From Xenorhabdus yunnanensis (lineage in GTDB: Bacteria; Pseudomonadota; Gammaproteobacteria; Enterobacterales; Enterobacteriaceae), in the NCBI RefSeq assembly GCF_028598805.1, contig NZ_JAQRFI010000036.1, positions 1 through 48,810 on the forward strand: a stretch of DNA of 48,810 nucleotides, in the 5' to 3' direction. Below are positions 43,339 to 48,810 of this stretch, in pieces. The notes under the pieces are model-generated. The model worked only from the letters and a program-made list of their open reading frames with translations. It made no database searches and was not told the origin of the DNA. Every line of letters starts with the position of its first letter. Position 1 is the first letter of the stretch. The position numbers were made by a program, and so were the translations under genes.

Positions 43339-46300
43339 ATGGGACTGGGTGACGAAATCGTAACACGGATTGCCCGTGTGGGGGCGACTCATGCGGTGGG
43401 CAGAGTCATGCCACCTTCACAGCCACGCGGCCCGGCGGCGGCACGTGAAGGGGATATTATTCAGCACTCGAGCTTTTTGGGTGCGTTGGCGGGGGCTGTT
43501 GTCGGCGCATTAATTGGCGCCGCTGTCTTTGCGGCAGCATCGGCCGTGATCGTGGGCACGGGTGGGTTAGCCACAGCAGCGGTATTGGCATTAGGCACAG
43601 CGGGTACCCTCGCACTGGGCGGGTTTATCAGCGATGTCAGTTCGGCGGTAGCCAATATGGTAGACAGCATCGGGCCGCCGGATGGCGCAATCAGCAAAGG
43701 TTCACCGAATGTATTGATTGAGGGGAAACCTGCTGCCCGGGCGACCGTGGATTTAGCCGCGTGCAGTAAACATCCGCCACCGCTGATAGCACAGGGCAGT
43801 GAATCGGTGTTTATCAATGGCGAACCCGCCGCGCGGAAGGATGATAAGCTAGTGTGCGGCTCCACCATCAAAAGCGGGGCGAGCAAGGTCTTTATCGGCT
43901 CCGGTCAAGGCTCGTATCTGGAAATCGAGGAAGAATTTTCCGGCTGGCAACGGGCATTACTGATCGCCGTGGAATTTATCGTTCCACCTTCGCGCGGGCT
44001 GGCAAAAGGTATAGGAAAGCTCTTTACCAAAGCCGGACAGAAAGCGGTTGTAAGGGGCGCATTTAAAGGCGCGAAAAAAGTCGGGGAGATTGTCCGAGGC
44101 AAAACACTCAAGTGCGCCAAAACAGCCTTTAAAGAAACCAAAGGATTAAAACGTTACTGGGCCAGTACGAAAAAATTCTTTAGCGGTGACCCGATTGATG
44201 TCACCACCGGGGCGCTGTTTGATCAACGTACCGATATTGAGCTGGGACAGACGCTGCCGCTGCTGTTTACCCGTAGCTGGTCACCGGGGTTGCGGGGATA
44301 TCTGGGCGAGAACTGGTTCGACAACTTCTCAGAATGTGCCATTGTCACAGGAGACAGGATAGAAATCCTGACCACCGAAGGGGCTTCCCTGCATTTTGCC
44401 CTGCCACAAAGCGTTAACCACAGCATTAACCCGGAGCATCCCGACTTTACCTTAAGCCGGGAAAAGTCCGGCTTTGTTCTGGCAGAACGAAATAACCCGG
44501 TACGCAAATACTTCACCCGATTGGCGTCCACTGGGGAGAAAACGATACAGCGCTGGTTACTCACCGAACACCGTGACCACAATGGCAATGCCGTACGTTT
44601 TCAGCATAACGATGCACATCAACTGGAAAAAGTGACCCACAGCGATGGTTCGGAACTGAGGCTGTTCTACCGGGAAGAGGGCCTGCTGGAAGCGATCCAT
44701 CGCACTGACAATGGGCTGAATGACGTGATGGCACGCTATGCCTATCATGACAATGGCTGGCTGGCAGAAGCGGACAGTACCCAGCAATTTCACCTGTTCT
44801 ATGACTATAACGAACAGGGGCTGATTAGCCGCTGGTCAGATGGTGACCAGACTGCTGTTGATTATACCTATGATGCACAAGGTCGTTGTATCCACAGTAT
44901 CGGCAGTGGCGGGTTCTACCCGGTGCAACTGACCTATGAACCGGGCATCACCCGTTCAACGACGCCACAAGGGCACACCACAAGCTGGCATTACAATGAC
45001 CAACAACAGGTGACTCAGGTTGAAACCCCGTGTGGCCATATCACGCGTTATGAATATGATGAATGGGGTAACCTGCGCCACCAGATTTTACCGGAAGGGC
45101 AAACCCTGACGTTAGATTATCTGGCGGATACCGGGCTGGTGACCGCCTTTACTGATGCCACCGGTGCGGCATGGCAGTATCACTACGATGATTCAGACCG
45201 GCTTATCAGCATGACCGATCCGCTGGGACGAGTCTGGTGGCAGCAATATGACGATAATGGCAATGCGGAGTGCTTTATTGCACCGGATGGCAACAAAACC
45301 ACGCTGACGCGCAATGAGTTCGGGCTGGTGATTGCGGCAGAGGACACAGAGGGATACAAACGGTCGTGGGAATATGACCCACAGAAACGGCTGACCAGAC
45401 TGTTTGATGAAGAGCACCGCAGCCTGCGGCTGGGCTACGACAGCCATGACCGCTTGCAACGGCTGGCCTCGGGTGGCGGTGCACTGTGGCTTTGGGAATA
45501 CGATCGCCATCATCGCGTATCTTTAAGCGATCGCCCGAACAACAGCCTGGAACGATTTCGCCATGACCGCCACGGCAACCTGACCGAGTGGACGGATGCC
45601 CGTGGCGTGCAATGGCATATCGAATACGGCCCGTTCGACCTGCCAGTAGGACGCATCGATGGGGAAGGCCACCGTTGGCAGTACCGTTATGACCCCGATA
45701 GCCTGCAATTACTGGAAGTCATTAATCCGCAGGGTGAAAGCTACCGTTATACACTGGATGCAGACGGACGGGTTATCACTGAAACCGATTATGCGGGCAC
45801 GCAGTGGCACTATGCGTATGACGGTAACGGCAACTGTATTGAAAAACGGGATGCGTTGAGCAATATCACACGCTTTGAGTATGATGCTGCCAGCCGCATG
45901 ACCGCCATGCACACCCCTGAAGGCACCACTACCTACTGTTACGATATTCTGGGGCGTTTACTAGAAATCGCGACTCCTGACAGTACACCGCTGACGTTCG
46001 AATATGATGATAAAGACCGCATCGTGAAAGAAACGCAGGTACACGGCGACATCCAGCGTGATTACCCGGATAATAAAACCGTGGCAAGAACACTGAAAAC
46101 ATCGGAGGATCAATGCTGGCAGGTAAAATCCGAAGCCAATAAGGTGGGTGAACTTCGGCGATTTAATCTCAACGGTGAACACACGCTCAAGATTGAGCGG
46201 GATGACGACGGCCATGAATGGCATCGCCAGTCAGATAAAGGTTTCATCCTGCGCCAAGAACATTCCCTGATGGGACAGCTGACTGCACAACGTGCCGGGC

Positions 46301-47751
46301 GTAACACTGAGTTTTTTGCCGCCCATGAAGTGGCAGATATTCCCCAGCCGACACTGGCTGGACTGGATAGGGAATATCGCTACGATGCGGCACTCAATCT
46401 GGTGGCCGCAAACGATGAGCGGCAATGGCTGCGTTATGTCGTGAACGGCAACGGGCAGGTCACCTCGGTCAGTGACGGTGAACACCTGCGCGAACACTAT
46501 CAATATGATGCCTCCGGCTACCCTGCCCGCCGTTTTGACGGCCTCAATGAGATAGACGGGGAACGGCTGTACCAGAAAGGCCACCGCTTACGGCAGCTTG
46601 GGCAGCACCTGTTTGAATATGATGATGCGGGGCGGATGACCGCGATGCAGTTGTGGGAAGACGGTCACCGTCCACAACTGACCAAGTTTCGCTGGAACAG
46701 CCAGAACCAGCTTATTGGGGTACAAACCCCGGGCGGCCAGCAGTGGGCCTATCGTTATGATGCCTTCGGCCGGCGCACGGAAAAAGTGTGTGAGCGGGCG
46801 GGAATGCGTACCACCTATCTGTGGGATGGCGATGTTCCGGCGGAAATTCGCGAGTACCGGCACAACCGCTTGTACAGTATCCGCCATCTGGTGTTCGACG
46901 GCTGGCAGTTGCTGGCGCAGCAGGTGCAGTTCTTTAGCCTGAACCCGGAAAACCGGCATGAACTTATCGCCGGAAAAGTTCAGACGCAGTACGCGGTGTG
47001 TGCCCCGACCGGGGAGCCGCTGGCGTTGTTTGATGCCGCCGGACACCGGGTCTGGCGCCAGCCGCCGCAGAGCCTGTACGGGCTGCGCCTGGGGGTTCTG
47101 GGTGAAAATGCGGAACTGAATCCGGGGCTGCAATACGCCGGGCAGTGGCTGGATGAGGAGAGCGGGCTGGTCTATAATCGGTTCCGGTACTATTCACCAA
47201 TAATCGGTATGTACCTGACGCCGGATCCCATTGGGCTAATGGGGGGAACTAATCCGTATGCCTACGTTCATAACCCCACAGGGCAGATCGACCCACTGGG
47301 ATTAAATCCAAAAGATTTAATGCGGTACAAAGTTCGTGACACTATAAGCCCTCAACGAGGAGCGAGGGGAACAGCAATCAATAGAGCATGGGGGCAAGAA
47401 AGAGTTCTTGTTGAAGCAGGCGGTGGTTCTCGCAATTGGTCTGATGAAGAAATTAAAATAATCAAAGAGACGAAAAGTAATGGCAAATTGTCTTCCATCA
47501 TGTCTCAGAGAGGATATACAGGACACCATATAAACAGTGTTAAGGGTAATGGTGCCTTGGGAGGAGCTTGGAAAGGAGACCCTAGAAATATTGTTTTTCT
47601 ACAGAATGGTAAACACCCTAGTGGTATTGATGAACACTTATATAGTAATCAAGGACATAGGGGAGTTTATGAAAATTCAGGAAAAGGTCGCCTCATTGAT
47701 AGAGAAGAAACAGCAAGACAATTGCAGTTGAAAAAATGTAAAGCTAAATAA
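43339..47751 (+). CDS. rhs: PAAR-Rhs polymorphic T6SS effector with nuclease-like tip
   Basis: The product is 1470 residues. A prePAAR motif, AAREGDIIQH (34-43 overall), precedes two hydrophobic helices (about 47-71 and 77-97); the PAAR domain spans ~112-193. DUF6531 (GDPIDVTTGALFDQRTDIEL) is near 290, then YD repeats form the Rhs shell. The core ends with DPIGLMGGTNPYAYVHNP and the autocleavage-type motif DPLGL at 1318-1322. The last ~148 residues are the variable toxin, with GHH (1395-1397) and further His at 1426, 1433 and 1440 in a pattern typical of HNH/EndoVII-type (GHH class) nuclease toxins. The tip is AT-rich while the core is GC-rich. The SUKH-like immunity gene follows at once. Confidence 0.93.
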   Translation: MGLGDEIVTRIARVGATHAVGRVMPPSQPRGPAAAREGDIIQHSSFLGALAGAVVGALIGAAVFAAASAVIVGTGGLATAAVLALGTAGTLALGGFISDVSSAVANMVDSIGPPDGAISKGSPNVLIEGKPAARATVDLAACSKHPPPLIAQGSESVFINGEPAARKDDKLVCGSTIKSGASKVFIGSGQGSYLEIEEEFSGWQRALLIAVEFIVPPSRGLAKGIGKLFTKAGQKAVVRGAFKGAKKVGEIVRGKTLKCAKTAFKETKGLKRYWASTKKFFSGDPIDVTTGALFDQRTDIELGQTLPLLFTRSWSPGLRGYLGENWFDNFSECAIVTGDRIEILTTEGASLHFALPQSVNHSINPEHPDFTLSREKSGFVLAERNNPVRKYFTRLASTGEKTIQRWLLTEHRDHNGNAVRFQHNDAHQLEKVTHSDGSELRLFYREEGLLEAIHRTDNGLNDVMARYAYHDNGWLAEADSTQQFHLFYDYNEQGLISRWSDGDQTAVDYTYDAQGRCIHSIGSGGFYPVQLTYEPGITRSTTPQGHTTSWHYNDQQQVTQVETPCGHITRYEYDEWGNLRHQILPEGQTLTLDYLADTGLVTAFTDATGAAWQYHYDDSDRLISMTDPLGRVWWQQYDDNGNAECFIAPDGNKTTLTRNEFGLVIAAEDTEGYKRSWEYDPQKRLTRLFDEEHRSLRLGYDSHDRLQRLASGGGALWLWEYDRHHRVSLSDRPNNSLERFRHDRHGNLTEWTDARGVQWHIEYGPFDLPVGRIDGEGHRWQYRYDPDSLQLLEVINPQGESYRYTLDADGRVITETDYAGTQWHYAYDGNGNCIEKRDALSNITRFEYDAASRMTAMHTPEGTTTYCYDILGRLLEIATPDSTPLTFEYDDKDRIVKETQVHGDIQRDYPDNKTVARTLKTSEDQCWQVKSEANKVGELRRFNLNGEHTLKIERDDDGHEWHRQSDKGFILRQEHSLMGQLTAQRAGRNTEFFAAHEVADIPQPTLAGLDREYRYDAALNLVAANDERQWLRYVVNGNGQVTSVSDGEHLREHYQYDASGYPARRFDGLNEIDGERLYQKGHRLRQLGQHLFEYDDAGRMTAMQLWEDGHRPQLTKFRWNSQNQLIGVQTPGGQQWAYRYDAFGRRTEKVCERAGMRTTYLWDGDVPAEIREYRHNRLYSIRHLVFDGWQLLAQQVQFFSLNPENRHELIAGKVQTQYAVCAPTGEPLALFDAAGHRVWRQPPQSLYGLRLGVLGENAELNPGLQYAGQWLDEESGLVYNRFRYYSPIIGMYLTPDPIGLMGGTNPYAYVHNPTGQIDPLGLNPKDLMRYKVRDTISPQRGARGTAINRAWGQERVLVEAGGGSRNWSDEEIKIIKETKSNGKLSSIMSQRGYTGHHINSVKGNGALGGAWKGDPRNIVFLQNGKHPSGIDEHLYSNQGHRGVYENSGKGRLIDREETARQLQLKKCKAK

Positions 47752-47775
47752 ATTCTACTATTCCAAGAGATTAAC

Positions 47776-48375
47776 ATGAATAAATTAGAAAAGGCGTTAA
47801 ATGAACTAGTTAACGTTCATAACAAATTTAATCTTCAAGGCAAATTTGAAGAACGATACGGCATTGAGCAAGAATGGCCTGATTATATTAAAAAATCTGA
47901 CGATATATTATTCTTGTTTGAAAAGTTTTCGCCTGTCGATATGGTAATAGAAACTGGTTTTACTCCAATCAAATTTTGTAATTTTGATGAAATAGAGGAG
48001 GCTCAATATGGCTATGGTTGGATAAAAAATCCAGATGGGATAATAAAAAATCCTAATTGGCCGGATAATAATTTAGTATTCATGGATGATATTGGTGGAG
48101 GAAAACCAATTATTGCTTTATTAGATAATCAAGATATACCTGTTTATGCTAATTATGATGCTGGAAAACCATTTAAAATATCTGATTCATTAGCTGATTT
48201 TTTCATCTCATTATCAAAACTAATAGAGATAGTATATGGTGAATTTGATATTTTTGAAATTTGTGATGAAGATGATGAATTGAAACCAGAGTTTGTTGAA
48301 ATGATTGCCAAGGAAATTGAGCCATTAATAGGTTCAGATAATTTTGGGAATTTCTTTGACTATTTCTATGGTTAA
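47776..48375 (+). CDS. Probable immunity protein, SMI1/KNR4 (SUKH)-like
   Basis: The product is 199 residues, acidic, with no signal peptide. The middle has the SUKH-like pattern: PIKFCNFDEIEEAQ, NLVFMDDIGGGKPIIALL, PVYANYDAG and ISDSLADFFISLSKLI, resembling the D-GG-D and SF-EFL elements of SMI1/KNR4 proteins. It begins 24 bases after the Rhs toxin stop codon and is equally AT-rich (one 60-base line counted as 27% GC). SUKH proteins are commonly paired with cytoplasmic nuclease toxins, which they bind and neutralise. The lack of a signal peptide fits a toxin acting in the cytoplasm. The family call is by pattern only; the immunity role follows from position. Confidence 0.78.
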   Translation: MNKLEKALNELVNVHNKFNLQGKFEERYGIEQEWPDYIKKSDDILFLFEKFSPVDMVIETGFTPIKFCNFDEIEEAQYGYGWIKNPDGIIKNPNWPDNNLVFMDDIGGGKPIIALLDNQDIPVYANYDAGKPFKISDSLADFFISLSKLIEIVYGEFDIFEICDEDDELKPEFVEMIAKEIEPLIGSDNFGNFFDYFYG

Positions 48376-48404
48376 TAAGCGCACTTTCGCACAATAGCCA
48401 TATT

Positions 48405-48442
48405 AAAAAGCCGGAAAGATCCTTGTGATCTTCCGGCTTTTT
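48405..48442. terminator. Bidirectional terminator between immunity gene and symE-like gene
   Basis: Arms aaaaagccggaaagatc and gatcttccggcttttt form a long stem with a single bulged A and a short loop, flanked by A-runs on the left and T-runs on the right. It serves the rightward rhs-immunity transcript and the leftward symE-like gene, which converge here. Confidence 0.85.
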
Positions 48443-48446
48443 ATCA

Positions 48447-48767
48447 TCATCCTGCCTGATAATCCCCAATCAGTTCCCGCATTCGCAGCTTAATCTCACT
48501 GAGCTGGTCTTGCTGGCGTTGATACTGTTGCTTGATGGTGCAGGTGTCGTCGCTGTCAGGAATAAGCACCAGACAGCCGTCCATAATCTTGACGGTGAGT
48601 GTGCCGCCAATCTCGAATCCTGCCTGTTTAAGCCATCGTCCCGTTAAATTTATCGCGGGCCGGGGGTTCGGTCTGCCATTTTGCGGCACGTATCCCACAG
48701 TGTAATAACGTTCTGTTTTGGCGGCTTTATTTACCGCCCGGTTTTGCTTAGAATGCGCCTTAGCCAT
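48447..48767 (-). CDS. symE: SymE-like protein (type I toxin family)
   Basis: The product is 106 residues from the ATG at 48767; an upstream GTG at 48773 is less likely because the aggag ribosome-binding site lies 8 bases before the ATG but only 2 before the GTG. The segment RYYTVGYVPQNG, then PAINLTGRWLKQAGFEIGGTLTVKIMDGCLVLIPD, matches SymE, with an AbrB-like swapped-hairpin fold. E. coli SymE is SOS-induced, damages nucleoids and RNA, and is held down by the antisense RNA SymR. A C-terminal helix (KLRMRELIGDYQAG) is longer than in short homologues. I could not identify a SymR-like RNA promoter in the part of the 5' region inside the window. Confidence 0.85.
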   Translation of the reverse strand: MAKAHSKQNRAVNKAAKTERYYTVGYVPQNGRPNPRPAINLTGRWLKQAGFEIGGTLTVKIMDGCLVLIPDSDDTCTIKQQYQRQQDQLSEIKLRMRELIGDYQAG

Positions 48768-48810
48768 AGTCACTACTCCTAATAGTTGGTTATGGTCAGC
48801 GGGGTTAAGG

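Noticed and set aside
46588-47133. 181-codon minus-strand frame inside the rhs core
   Set aside because: Long antisense frames are common in GC-rich YD-repeat genes; no start signal or domain supports it.

Overview
The window looks like a chromosomal region of an insect-pathogenic, nematode-associated enterobacterium, most likely Xenorhabdus (Photorhabdus is the alternative). The grounds are an AT-rich backbone, a ShlB/ShlA-type two-partner haemolysin locus like Xenorhabdus xhlBA and Photorhabdus phlBA, enterobacterial housekeeping genes (yhjD, yqjC), and a complete type VI secretion system (T6SS) with polymorphic toxins. The genus call is inference; no ribosomal RNA gene is present to settle it.

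Region 1 (1-8746, all genes leftward except one) is one end of a phage satellite. From its right end it holds a P4-type tyrosine integrase, an AlpA-like regulator, a small divergently transcribed ribbon-helix-helix regulator with twin palindromic operators, a short Ash/Icd-like protein, a small internally duplicated protein, a P4-alpha-type primase-helicase, a cargo module, and an HK97-fold major capsid gene that runs off the left edge. A satellite with its own HK97 capsid gene resembles the capsid-forming PICI class. The cargo is a T6SS unit: an Hcp with a C-terminal extension, a papain-like cysteine hydrolase effector, and a lipoprotein that is probably its immunity protein.

Region 2 (9151-12310) is ordinary chromosome: yqjC (DUF1090), an unknown membrane-anchored protein, a 4-oxalocrotonate tautomerase family protein and yhjD. 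About 680 bases between the unknown gene and the tautomerase gene hold only possible gene remains and a terminator.

Region 3 (12336-18596, leftward) is a two-partner secretion locus, the transporter xhlB followed by the haemolysin xhlA. The spacer between them carries a 15-bp-period tandem repeat. An intrinsic terminator follows xhlA.

Region 4 (19236-48375) is a T6SS locus with all thirteen core components. hcp (tssD) is transcribed leftward. A rightward run begins at tssB and follows the gene order of the Vibrio cholerae VAS cluster: tssB, tssC, tssE, tssF, tssG, tagH (FHA), tssJ, tssK, tssL, tssH (clpV), a VasH-position regulator, vasI, tssA, tssM, vasL, vgrG. It ends with an Eag-type chaperone, a PAAR-Rhs effector with an AT-rich nuclease-like tip, and a SUKH-like immunity gene. 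The VasH-position protein keeps its GAF and Fis-type HTH parts but has no sigma-54 AAA+ domain. A strong terminator-like hairpin separates tssM from vasL. A SymE-like gene on the opposite strand closes the window.

The parts connect as follows. The satellite-borne Hcp, effector and lipoprotein would need a T6SS machine to fire, and such a machine lies about 17 kb away on the same chromosome. The window therefore suggests a mobile element that supplies ammunition to a host-encoded secretion system.
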